Part shown: in pieces, positions 26,660 through 35,509 of the stretch
How the letters are laid out: the number at the start of each line of letters is the position of its first letter
Position numbering within the stretch: position 1 is the first letter of the stretch
Assembly: GCA_016124845.1 (NCBI GenBank)
Contig: WGMW01000022.1
Span: 16,098-80,097 of the forward strand
From: Flavobacteriales bacterium
GTDB lineage: Bacteria > Bacteroidota > Bacteroidia > UBA10329
Direction: 5' to 3'
DNA length: 64,000 bases
Program-made: the position numbers and the translations under genes
The notes under the pieces: model-generated
Told to the model about the DNA's origin: nothing
The model's input: the letters and a program-made list of their open reading frames with translations, nothing else
Database searches by the model: none

Positions 26660-27970
26660 ATGAGAGTAAGCATTTTCGGATTAGGCTATGTGGGCTGTGT
26701 AAGCTTGGGATGTTTGGCAAAGAACGGATTCAAGGTTATAGGGGTTGATGTAAACCAGGATAAGGTCAATCAGATAAATCAAGGCATTGCCACAATTGTA
26801 GAAAAGGATATTGATGCGATAATTGAGAATGGAGTGAAAAGTGGCTTGGTCAGTGCCACTATCGACTCTAAAGAGGCAGTTCTTAATTCGGATACATCCA
26901 TTATCTGTGTTGGCACCCCTTCTACAGAGAAAGGACACCTGAATCTTGACTACATATTCAAGGTTGCTGAGAATATTGGCAAAGCGATCAAAGAAAAACA
27001 AGAATACCACGTAGTGGCCGTAAGATCAACTATTCTGCCAGGTACCTGCGAAAAGGTAGGGCGCATAATAGAGTCCGTTTCAGGTAAAAAAGAAGGAAAG
27101 GATTTCGATATTGTGGATAATCCGGAGTTCCTTCGAGAAGGTTCAGCTGTCCATGATTACTTCAATCCACCGCTTACGCTCATTGGTGGCGGATCAGAAA
27201 AAGCCTTGGATATGGTGGGAAAACTCTATGCTTCGTTATCTGCCCCTCTTGTAAGGGTCGATACCCGTACTGCAGAGATAATGAAGTATATAAACAACAC
27301 CTTTCATGCACTCAAAATATCCTTTGCCAATGAGGTGGGCAACATCTGTAGTGAGCTGAACATTGATTCTAAGCAGGTGATGGACATTCTCTGTATGGAC
27401 ACGCAGCTCAACATTTCACCATATTACATGAAGCCTGGATTTGCCTATGGCGGCTCATGTCTTCCAAAAGACTTAGGTGGTCTCCAAACCTTAGCACATG
27501 ACCTCTATCTTGATGTTCCGCTGATAGACAGTATCAATCGAACCAATGAAATTCAAGTACAAAGAGCCATAAAGAAATTGAGCAAGTACTTTGGCAAACG
27601 GATCCTTTTTCTTGGAATCAGCTTCAAGGCAGGAACAGACGACTTACGGAACAGCCCAAACGTTGAGGTTGTGGAAAGTCTGTTGGGGCGCGGGTTTGAC
27701 ATCGGTATTTATGATAAGAACATCAACTTGGCACGCCTGACGGGTAAAAATCTGGACTTTATCAACCGGAAAATTCCTCATCTCACAGAACTCATGTTGG
27801 ACGGAGACCTGAAGGACGAAATCGATACCGCTGATGTTATTGTACTCTGCAACAAGGAATCTTATTTCGTGTCTGCAATCGAAAAATGTGAAAATAAAGT
27901 GATTTTGGACATGGTGGGAATAGCAGACCGCATTAAGGATTCCAATCAATACATGGGCATCAACTGGTAG
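26660..27970 (+). CDS. GDP-mannose 6-dehydrogenase (AlgD-like)
   Basis: The ATG at 26660, just behind the sulfotransferase stop, gives 436 residues. The N-terminus VSIFGLGYVGCVSLGCLA is the Rossmann motif of nucleotide-sugar dehydrogenases. Cys267 in YGGSCLPKD is the catalytic thiol, with Lys in YIN/HALKISFANEVGN. Long stretches (IICVGTPS, VVAVRSTILPGT, NISPYYMKPGFAYGGSCLPKD, NEIQVQRA) follow AlgD more closely than UDP-glucose dehydrogenase. It would oxidise GDP-mannose to GDP-mannuronate, giving the polysaccharide an acidic sugar. Substrate (GDP-mannose versus a UDP sugar) is inferred from this similarity. Confidence 0.83.
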   Translation: MRVSIFGLGYVGCVSLGCLAKNGFKVIGVDVNQDKVNQINQGIATIVEKDIDAIIENGVKSGLVSATIDSKEAVLNSDTSIICVGTPSTEKGHLNLDYIFKVAENIGKAIKEKQEYHVVAVRSTILPGTCEKVGRIIESVSGKKEGKDFDIVDNPEFLREGSAVHDYFNPPLTLIGGGSEKALDMVGKLYASLSAPLVRVDTRTAEIMKYINNTFHALKISFANEVGNICSELNIDSKQVMDILCMDTQLNISPYYMKPGFAYGGSCLPKDLGGLQTLAHDLYLDVPLIDSINRTNEIQVQRAIKKLSKYFGKRILFLGISFKAGTDDLRNSPNVEVVESLLGRGFDIGIYDKNINLARLTGKNLDFINRKIPHLTELMLDGDLKDEIDTADVIVLCNKESYFVSAIEKCENKVILDMVGIADRIKDSNQYMGINW

Positions 27971-27971
27971 A

Positions 27972-29165
27972 ATGAGACCTTTCGAAGGGAAACATATTCT
28001 GATCATTGTTGAGAACCTTCCTCTTCCATTTGACCGAAGAGTTTGGCAAGAGGCCAATACCTTAAAGGAAAATGGAGCCAAGGTCAGCATCATTTGCCCT
28101 GTAATGAAAGGATATACGAAAAGACATGAGACTCTTAACGGTATTGATATTTATCGCCATCCACTTCCATTTGAGGCCGATGGGGCCATCGGATACCTGC
28201 TCGAATATTCCACGGCTCTTTTCTGGGAATGGTGGCTTGCTTGGAAAGTATATTTCAAGCATCGGTTCGATATTATCCACGGTTGTAACCCACCGGATCT
28301 CATCTTCCTTGTTGCTTTGTGGTTCAGGCTACTCGGGGTGAAGTTCGTCTTCGACCATCATGACATCAATCCCGAATTATATATCGCCAAGTATAATAAG
28401 AAGGGCGTATTTTACCATCTTATGATGGTACTTGAAAAGCTGACATTCTTAACTGCCAGCTACAGCATTGCCACAAACGAATCTTACAAGGAGATAGCCA
28501 TACGGAGAGGAGGAATAGACCCTGATAAGGTTCAGGTTGTGCGTAGTGGTCCGAAACTGGAAAGGCTCAGTCTGATAAATCCTATCCCAAAATACAAGAA
28601 AGGAAAGAGGTTTCTGGTTGGATATGTTGGTGTGATAGGAGCACAGGAAGGGATTGACCTTCTACTTGAGAGTTTCAAGATGCTGCTCGAAATACGTGAT
28701 GACGTGCAATTAGCAATTATTGGAGACGGAACATCTTTACAACCGATGAAATCCTATTGCGACAAACTCGGAATCAGAGATAATGTAGATTTTTATGGAA
28801 GGGTTGACGACCGAACCCTAATCGAAGTGCTCAACACATCGGATATCTGCGTAAATCCAGATCGTCCCACAGAAATGAACAATCTCAGCACGATGAACAA
28901 AATAATGGAGTACATGGCACTGAAAAAGCCGATTGTCCAGTTCGATTTGAAGGAAGGGAAATTCTCGGCCCGCGAAGCATCTCTGTATGCCGTGGATGTA
29001 AATGATTTCGCATTAAAGATGAACGAGTTATTGGAATATGATGAGAGGAGGGCTGAAATGGGAAACTATGGATATGAGAGGGTCGTCAAAGAACTGTCAT
29101 GGGAGCATGAGTCTCAAAAGCTGATAGCTTTTTACAGGCGCGTCTTTAACTTAGGGCCGAGATAA
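27972..29165 (+). CDS. Glycosyltransferase family 4 protein
   Basis: This 397-residue GT-B enzyme follows the dehydrogenase by one base. The N-terminal domain has VENLPLPFDRRVWQEANTL, which is common in WcaI/WbuB-like transferases, and FDHHDINPELY. The donor domain has LVGYVGVIGAQEGIDLLLE, VQLAIIGDGTSL and CVNPDRPTEMNNLSTMNKIMEYMA with the conserved Glu pair. It probably adds an early sugar onto the unit started by the WcaJ-like enzyme encoded next. Confidence 0.87.
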   Translation: MRPFEGKHILIIVENLPLPFDRRVWQEANTLKENGAKVSIICPVMKGYTKRHETLNGIDIYRHPLPFEADGAIGYLLEYSTALFWEWWLAWKVYFKHRFDIIHGCNPPDLIFLVALWFRLLGVKFVFDHHDINPELYIAKYNKKGVFYHLMMVLEKLTFLTASYSIATNESYKEIAIRRGGIDPDKVQVVRSGPKLERLSLINPIPKYKKGKRFLVGYVGVIGAQEGIDLLLESFKMLLEIRDDVQLAIIGDGTSLQPMKSYCDKLGIRDNVDFYGRVDDRTLIEVLNTSDICVNPDRPTEMNNLSTMNKIMEYMALKKPIVQFDLKEGKFSAREASLYAVDVNDFALKMNELLEYDERRAEMGNYGYERVVKELSWEHESQKLIAFYRRVFNLGPR

Positions 29166-29179
29166 TCCAACCTACCAGG

Positions 29180-30595
29180 ATGTCATTGCTTAGACTCCTC
29201 GCTTCTTACAGATTCTCCCGTTATGTGAAGTTAACGGTGTTGCTGTGGGATTTGGTATTGCTGAATGCGGGATTCCTTACTTCGCTTTACCTCCGTCATG
29301 GCAACACGTCACGATTGGCCGAATCGGAAACACGTACCATCTGGTTACTGGCAAACGTACTTTGGATAGCCTTAGTGCTGTACATGGACGCCTATGCTTT
29401 GCTACGCGTTGACAGAATTGAAAAGTTACTGATGAGGACCATAAGAATGCTACTCATCCACATCATGTCTGTTGCGCTATTCCTGCTTATGTTAGACTAC
29501 GACCATCTCTCGAGGTTGCACCTGTTTTTCTTTTACTTGGCATTCGGTGCGAGTGTGGCCATTTCAAGAGTACTTTTTCTGAAGTCCCTCAAGTATGCGC
29601 GTTCCAAGGGCTACAACTTCAGGAGAATTGTAGTGATAGGTACTGGAAATATGGCCGTAAAGATCGCGGAGGTGTTGGAGTCTGATATTTCGTTCGGGTT
29701 CAGACTTCTGGGGTTTTTCGGAGACAGAAACGTGGCTGAGGTCGATTTGGCTCGAATCATCGGTCCAATAGCAGAATTGGAGCCGTTTCTCCAACACAAT
29801 AAGGTACATGAGATCTATATGGCACTTCGGTCGGATAGACCAGAGATCATCAGGCAGACCATTTTTCTGGCAGAGAAATACATGGTTCGGATCAAGTTCA
29901 TACCCAACTTTTACTCCTACACCAAGGGAAGACATGTGAATATTGACTTTTACGGCCATATCCCGGTAATGATGGTTCGGAAAGAACCTTTGGAACTGCC
30001 CATGAACAGGCTACTGAAAAAGCTTTTCGACATGGCATTTTCATTGGCTGTCATTGTCCTCATATTCTCCTGGTTGTTCCCCATTCTCATCGTATTGGTC
30101 AAGATGAGTTCCCGAGGGCCTGTTTTTTTCCGGCAACTGCGTACGGGGGAGGATAATCATGAATTCATATGCATGAAGTTCCGTACAATGAGAGTCAACG
30201 ATCTTTCGGATGAACTACAGGCAACATCGGCCGATCCACGGATAACAACTGTTGGAAAATTGATGCGGAAGACCAATCTTGATGAGCTTCCGCAATTTTT
30301 CAATGTTCTTACAGGAAGCATGTCAGTGGTTGGGCCGCGGCCTCATATGCTGAAACATACAGAGCAGTACTCTGCCCTGATTGACAATTACCTCGTTCGC
30401 CATTTTGCCAAACCCGGCATAACGGGGTGGGCACAGGTAAATGGTTACCGAGGAGAAACCAAGGAACTTATCGACATGGAGAAGAGGGTAGAATATGATA
30501 TCTGGTATATTGAAAATTGGTCGTTTCTGTTAGACCTGAAAATCATTTGGAGAACGGTGTGGAACATGGTTCGAGGTGAGAAAAACGCAGTATGA
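29180..30595 (+). CDS. Undecaprenyl-phosphate sugar phosphotransferase (WcaJ/WbaP-like), initiating enzyme
   Basis: This 471-residue membrane protein has four N-terminal hydrophobic segments (about 12-145), a nucleotide-binding-like domain with [20 protein letters not shown], a fifth segment at about 286-308, and the catalytic bacterial-sugar-transferase domain at the C-terminus with [50 protein letters not shown] and [15 protein letters not shown]. It moves a sugar-1-phosphate (often glucose or galactose) from its UDP form to undecaprenyl phosphate, starting the repeat unit. It overlaps the following gene by four bases. Confidence 0.92.
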   Translation: MSLLRLLASYRFSRYVKLTVLLWDLVLLNAGFLTSLYLRHGNTSRLAESETRTIWLLANVLWIALVLYMDAYALLRVDRIEKLLMRTIRMLLIHIMSVALFLLMLDYDHLSRLHLFFFYLAFGASVAISRVLFLKSLKYARSKGYNFRRIVVIGTGNMAVKIAEVLESDISFGFRLLGFFGDRNVAEVDLARIIGPIAELEPFLQHNKVHEIYMALRSDRPEIIRQTIFLAEKYMVRIKFIPNFYSYTKGRHVNIDFYGHIPVMMVRKEPLELPMNRLLKKLFDMAFSLAVIVLIFSWLFPILIVLVKMSSRGPVFFRQLRTGEDNHEFICMKFRTMRVNDLSDELQATSADPRITTVGKLMRKTNLDELPQFFNVLTGSMSVVGPRPHMLKHTEQYSALIDNYLVRHFAKPGITGWAQVNGYRGETKELIDMEKRVEYDIWYIENWSFLLDLKIIWRTVWNMVRGEKNAV

Positions 30596-32271
30596 TGAAG
30601 AGAATCTTCTTACTTGTGGTCAGTCTGACTGTTCTTTCTTTTTCATCAATAAGCGTGCATGCACAGTATATTCCGTATCACACAGATCATGAGGATGTGT
30701 ATAATTTTCTCTCGGAACTGCGAATCTTGGGCATTGTAGAGTACAACCCGGCCGTAAAACCGCTTTCCAGAAAGGAAATTGCCACCATGCTTTGGGCTGC
30801 GGATTCCTCCGCCAGACTGAATAAGGTACAGCGGGCAGAATTGGATTTTTGGAAACAGGAATTCGGTAAAGACCTGGGAACCGGTAAGGTGCATCGAACA
30901 GGCAAATTCTTCAAACGAAGAACCTTTGATGAACACGGCATTAAGAAACGCTTGGACCTGCTCTATTTCGCCAATGATCTGTTTCAGGTAACCGTAAACC
31001 CGATAATCACAGGTGTGGGGATGATAAATACAGACCGAGACCTGAGGCGATTTCAGAATTGGGGTGGAGAAGTGTTTGGCAGAATAGGCAAAGGGTTCGG
31101 GTTTTATTTCAGTGCCAGAGACTACCTCGATCAGCCCAATTGGAACTCATTGCCCAATCTGAGTCCGGATCTTGGAGGGGTTTCACGTAAAAGCGCAACC
31201 GTCCAAAACGCCAAAGAGTATTATGAGATCCGTGGTGGCGTAACCTATGGATGGAAGTGGGGACAGGTGGGAATACTGAAAGACCATCTACAGTTAGGTT
31301 CTGCTCCGCAGGATCAGATAATACTATCGAAACGTGCTCCGAGTTTTCCTCGTTTCCATCTACAGCTGAAGCCCATCAAGTGGGCGGAGCTTACGTACAC
31401 CTTCGGTTGGTTAAGCTCCGATATTGTAGACTCTACAAGGTCCTACATGACCGGAAATGGAGTGTATAGGGAGGTTTATCACCCGAAGTTCTTTGTGGCC
31501 AACCTTATTACGGTACGGCCATGGAAGTATCTGACTTTTAGTTTAGGAAGCTCGGTCATCGTATCAGACAATAACATCAATGCTGGTCATTTTATCCCGA
31601 TCATGTTCTACAATGCACTTGATCAGAGTTTCAACGGACAGGTGAACAATGCCGGTCAGAACAGCCAAGTATATGCCGACCTCAATTTCGACCTCTTCAG
31701 CTGGGGGCAACTTTATGCGAGCATCCTTATAGACGAGATAAGACTCTCAACCATGTTCAAACCGAACGAACAGCGCAATTCATTGGGATATCAGGTGGGA
31801 ATCCGTTCGCGTCCATTTACCGGATGGAACTTGAAAGCTTATGCAAGTTATACGCGCATACGTCCTGGCGTTTATGCCCACTATATTCCCACAACTACTT
31901 ACGCACATGCAAATTATGGGCTGGGTTATTTTCTCGGTGAAAACTCTGATGCGTGGGTCGGTGGCGTGCAAATGAGACCTCTTCCCAAGTTCAGGATAAT
32001 AATCGAATACCAACGTTGGCGCAGGGGACCCGATGTGGTTTTCAATTCGACTCCGGCTATCCTTACCGGTGCAAAGTTCATGACAAGTACTGTAACTGCA
32101 TCCGACCGCTTGAATTTCCGCGTACGCTACCAGGTAATAAATGATGTATCTGTACAGTTAACGGTTGACTATCTGAAAGGATATACAGACGGGAAACATC
32201 TATTTCCAGGTATTTCCTCTGGGAATGTTTCCAGTTTGTGGTTCGGTTTCGGCCTCAATATCGGACATTGA
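30592..32271 (+). CDS. Wzi-like capsule assembly outer-membrane beta-barrel
   Basis: This 559-residue protein has a signal peptide cleaved after VHAQ and a C-terminal run of alternating hydrophobic and polar residues ending in WFGFGLNIGH, a beta-barrel pattern with a terminal aromatic/hydrophobic strand. The N-terminal part (VYNFLSELRILGIV...PLSRKEIATML) and YYEIRGGVTYGWKWGQVGILKDHLQLGSA match the Caps_assemb_Wzi family. Wzi binds exported polysaccharide and holds it at the cell surface. It closes the plus-strand cluster and meets the Wzc-like gene tail to tail, 22 bases apart. Confidence 0.82.
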   Translation: MMKRIFLLVVSLTVLSFSSISVHAQYIPYHTDHEDVYNFLSELRILGIVEYNPAVKPLSRKEIATMLWAADSSARLNKVQRAELDFWKQEFGKDLGTGKVHRTGKFFKRRTFDEHGIKKRLDLLYFANDLFQVTVNPIITGVGMINTDRDLRRFQNWGGEVFGRIGKGFGFYFSARDYLDQPNWNSLPNLSPDLGGVSRKSATVQNAKEYYEIRGGVTYGWKWGQVGILKDHLQLGSAPQDQIILSKRAPSFPRFHLQLKPIKWAELTYTFGWLSSDIVDSTRSYMTGNGVYREVYHPKFFVANLITVRPWKYLTFSLGSSVIVSDNNINAGHFIPIMFYNALDQSFNGQVNNAGQNSQVYADLNFDLFSWGQLYASILIDEIRLSTMFKPNEQRNSLGYQVGIRSRPFTGWNLKAYASYTRIRPGVYAHYIPTTTYAHANYGLGYFLGENSDAWVGGVQMRPLPKFRIIIEYQRWRRGPDVVFNSTPAILTGAKFMTSTVTASDRLNFRVRYQVINDVSVQLTVDYLKGYTDGKHLFPGISSGNVSSLWFGFGLNIGH

Positions 32272-32293
32272 TATTGTCGACATAGAAAAAGTG

Positions 32294-34705
32294 TCAGCTT
32301 CTTTTGAATGGAGATAGTACGCGATCAAAGATGCTTTTCGGTTTTTCCTGATGGTAGGATCCGTATCCATAACCATATCCATAGCCGTAACCGAAACGGG
32401 AGGCTTTCACGTCATTGAGAATGACAGAGATGCTCTTGATCTTCCCAGATTGATAGATGTCGTTGATATATCTGAGCGAATGAAAGCTCGTGACATTCTG
32501 CCGTACAACATAAATGGTTGTAATGGCATGTTCTGCAATGATGAGGCTATCCGTTACGAGACCGATTGGCGGAGTATCGAGTATCACATAATCATATTCT
32601 TCGCTCAGTTCCGAAAGGATATCCTTCAATTTAGAGCTCATAAGCAACTCAGCCGGATTGGGCGGAACCGGTCCGGCTACCAACACATCCATGTTTTTCA
32701 CCTGTGTTTTGCAGATGGTATCATTTAGCACACTAAGGCCTGCAAGCACCGAACTTACCCCGGTATCGTTGGACAGGTTGAAATACTCAGCAAGTTTCGG
32801 TTTTCGAAGGTCCAGCCCCACAACAATGGTCTTTGAACCGCCTAATGCCATGGATGCCGCCAGATTGATTGACGAGAAGGATTTTCCCTCAGATCCCATC
32901 GCGGAGGTCAACTGAATGATTTTGGTAGAAGCGTTGGAATCATGTTCCTGCCCGACAATAAAGCTAAGATTAGTACGGATGGAGCGGAACGCTTCTGCCA
33001 CTGGTGAATTGACGTTGGAACCCACCACGATATACCCTTCCTCATTGTGGTGGGGAATGATGCCCAAAAATGGGATGTTGGTGGCTCTTTTCAATTCCTC
33101 TATATCTTTGATTCTGCTATCGAAAATGGAAACGAGAAGGACATAAATCACTGGCAATCCGCCTCCCAAGGCCAGCCCCATCAGATAGACCAGCATTTTC
33201 TTTGGTGCTATTGGTTCGTCTGAGCTTCTTGCGTTATCAATAATGGTGTTATCTGATACCGTTGAGGCAAGAACGATAGCATTCTCAGATTTCTTCTCAA
33301 GCAGTAGCAGATAAAGGCTTTCTTTGATAGAGTACTGGCGTTGCAGTGCCAGAAGTTCATATTCCGCCTTGGGCAATCCCTTCACCTTTGATTCAACAGC
33401 ATCCAGTTGTGTCTGAACTTCGGATTTTGATGCCAACAGCCCACTTCTGATACTGGCAATGTTCTTTCTCAACGATTCCTTGGTTTCGGAGATCTGTATG
33501 TCGATGGAATTCACTACCGGGTTGTCAACTTTGGTGAATCGTAAACTGTTTGCCCTTTCGGCAGCAAGCTCGCTCAGTTTTACGATGAGTTCCTGAAGAA
33601 GAGGATCCTCGATTCCTAAACTCGATGGAGACGCATTAAGAAGGTCCTTGTCGCTATTTATATACTCCTCCAAGTAGTTGATGATACTAAGTTGCACATC
33701 AATTTTCGATATGGTCTGATCCAAACCTGCAACCTGCGTTAAGAAGAACTCCGCTTCAGAACTTACGTCAGATACACCACTGGTCGTTTTAAAGGACTTG
33801 ATTCCTTCCTCAAGTTCTCCAAGGTCCGCTGTTATCTGATCAAGCTGGCGGTCGATGAACTTCAGCGAATTGGCTGCCAGCTGATTCTTCTTCTCAATAT
33901 TATTTTCAATATATACTTCCAGCAGCATATTGATAATATCAACGCCTCTGCTTGGAACCTCATCTTCCAGCTTAATACGCAGAATGCTGGCACCATCGCG
34001 CGCCTCGGCTACGTTGAGTGCATCCATATAGGTACTGGCAAGCGCATCTACATCTCTGTAAGTAAGCGTAAAACTTTTGCTTACTGCAGAGTCTCCCGAT
34101 GTGAACTTATCGAAGGACTCGGCCTTTCTTATCTTGAACTTTCCAAGTCGGTTCTCAAACGATTCTTCCAAAGCAACGGATTCTGAAAACTCCACTATAT
34201 CCCCGGAAGGGGTTGGCACCTCATAATCCAGAGATGCCGAGTTCCCATCTTCTGATACCTCAACGTGTATGACGAAAGAAGAAGGCGCGGCATAGGACGC
34301 TTTGTAATCCAACGCTATAGGATTGTTCTGGTAAAGGACCCGTTTTCTCAATCCCATGTCCACCTGATATGAGATGCCAAGGTCGAGTTTCCGCATGGCT
34401 TGTTCCATATACGAACGAGAGGAGAGCAATGCAATCTCGTTCTCGATGTTTCTTTTCTTACTCAAGAATCCGACCTCATCAAGAATGTTCTGGGAGATGT
34501 CATTTCCTTCATCTTCGGCAAGAACTGTTGCCTGCATTACATACGTGGGCTGCGAGTACCACACGAAGGCATAACTGACCAAAATTCCAAGAAATATGAA
34601 AATCGCGAACAGATACCATTTGTCCGCAGCTATGTTCAGAATTCTACGGATGTCGATCTCCTCGTCATCCGGGTATTGATTGGCAAAATTCGGTAGGTCG
34701 CTCAT
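32294..34705 (-). CDS. Wzc-like polysaccharide co-polymerase and tyrosine autokinase
   Basis: This 803-residue protein has a Wzz-type N-terminal domain with membrane segments at about 31-52 and 508-528, a coiled-coil-rich periplasmic part, and a cytoplasmic BY-kinase. The kinase has SAMGSEGKSFSSINLAASMA (Walker A), TIVVGLDLRKPKL (Walker A'), and YVILDTPPIGLVTD (Walker B). The tail near 773-784 is a run of Gly-Tyr pairs, the autophosphorylation cluster. It controls chain length and opens the Wza export pore. It is transcribed with the wza-like gene, 9 bases apart, in the direction opposite to the sugar genes. Confidence 0.93.
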   Translation of the reverse strand: MSDLPNFANQYPDDEEIDIRRILNIAADKWYLFAIFIFLGILVSYAFVWYSQPTYVMQATVLAEDEGNDISQNILDEVGFLSKKRNIENEIALLSSRSYMEQAMRKLDLGISYQVDMGLRKRVLYQNNPIALDYKASYAAPSSFVIHVEVSEDGNSASLDYEVPTPSGDIVEFSESVALEESFENRLGKFKIRKAESFDKFTSGDSAVSKSFTLTYRDVDALASTYMDALNVAEARDGASILRIKLEDEVPSRGVDIINMLLEVYIENNIEKKNQLAANSLKFIDRQLDQITADLGELEEGIKSFKTTSGVSDVSSEAEFFLTQVAGLDQTISKIDVQLSIINYLEEYINSDKDLLNASPSSLGIEDPLLQELIVKLSELAAERANSLRFTKVDNPVVNSIDIQISETKESLRKNIASIRSGLLASKSEVQTQLDAVESKVKGLPKAEYELLALQRQYSIKESLYLLLLEKKSENAIVLASTVSDNTIIDNARSSDEPIAPKKMLVYLMGLALGGGLPVIYVLLVSIFDSRIKDIEELKRATNIPFLGIIPHHNEEGYIVVGSNVNSPVAEAFRSIRTNLSFIVGQEHDSNASTKIIQLTSAMGSEGKSFSSINLAASMALGGSKTIVVGLDLRKPKLAEYFNLSNDTGVSSVLAGLSVLNDTICKTQVKNMDVLVAGPVPPNPAELLMSSKLKDILSELSEEYDYVILDTPPIGLVTDSLIIAEHAITTIYVVRQNVTSFHSLRYINDIYQSGKIKSISVILNDVKASRFGYGYGYGYGYGSYHQEKPKSIFDRVLSPFKRS

Positions 34706-34714
34706 AGAGGAAGA

Positions 34715-35482
34715 TCAAAAGGTTATGCCAGCCCTCCCAAGGAATAGCCCTAAGGCCGTCAGACCGCTGAACACGATCGGAAGAATCTTATACCAAGCAT
34801 CTGCAGACGCGAACTTTCCTTTTCCCGGTTCCACGTAAATAATGTCGTTGCTGTGCAGATAGTAGTAGTCCGATTCGAAGAATTCTTTGGATGTGAGGTC
34901 AAGTTTTACAAATTCCCTTTGCCCCCGGTCCTCTCTTATAAGAAGTACATTCACCCGCTTGGCAAAGATTGTCATATCGCCAGCCAGACCCAGCGCTTCC
35001 ATCAAGGTGATCTTCTCATTGGGAATGGTATAAACCCCAGGTTGAGCCACCTCTCCAAGAACGGTGACCTTGAAGTTTCGGATTCGAATATTGACCGTAG
35101 GATCTACAAGATACTTGTCCAAATGCTGTTTAAGGCTGTCTCTGGCTACCTGAGTAGTGAGGTTGCTTACATGGATCAGACCAATAAGCGGCATTTCTAT
35201 GTTGCCATCAGCATCAACCAAATAGGTGTTGGCCACCTGTTGATCGGTTGTTTCTCCAACAACATTGAAGAAGCTGCTGGCCTCTTTGCTCAAACTGGAA
35301 ACATGTACCGAGAGGATATCGCCTGATTGAATAACCGCTTCAAAGCCTTTTGAGATTTTTTGCGTACTCAGAGAATCCGAAACATCTTGAAAATAAGAGA
35401 TGTCTTTTCTTGTGATACACGATTCGTTCAGTATCAGAACAGAAAATAAGAATAACAGCAGAACCGCTGGTCTGAATTTCAT
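34715..35482 (-). CDS. Polysaccharide export outer-membrane lipoprotein (Wza-like)
   Basis: This 255-residue lipoprotein has a signal peptide ending in LNESC (Cys22) and then the poly-export domain IQSGDILSVHVSSLSKEASSFFN, NTYLVDADGNIEMPLIG, and a SLBB-like domain VTVLGEVAQPGVYTIPNEKITLMEALGLAGDMT. A hydrophobic C-terminal segment at about 230-252 would form the outer-membrane helix of the pore. It works with the Wzc-like kinase encoded next. The ATG lies 5 bases behind the promoter box TATATTTG, so the transcript may be nearly leaderless. Confidence 0.92.
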   Translation of the reverse strand: MKFRPAVLLLFLFSVLILNESCITRKDISYFQDVSDSLSTQKISKGFEAVIQSGDILSVHVSSLSKEASSFFNVVGETTDQQVANTYLVDADGNIEMPLIGLIHVSNLTTQVARDSLKQHLDKYLVDPTVNIRIRNFKVTVLGEVAQPGVYTIPNEKITLMEALGLAGDMTIFAKRVNVLLIREDRGQREFVKLDLTSKEFFESDYYYLHSNDIIYVEPGKGKFASADAWYKILPIVFSGLTALGLFLGRAGITF

Positions 35483-35487
35483 GGCCG

Positions 35488-35495
35488 CAAATATA
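35488..35495 (-). promoter_or_regulatory. Promoter -7 box TATATTTG before the wza-like gene
   Basis: On the minus strand TATATTTG matches the TAnnTTTG consensus exactly and is followed by CGGCC and ATG. The same CGGCC follows the boxes of cysQ, aspS and the desaturase gene. It would drive the two export genes. Confidence 0.55.
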
Positions 35496-35509
35496 ATTCT
35501 TAAAACTAC

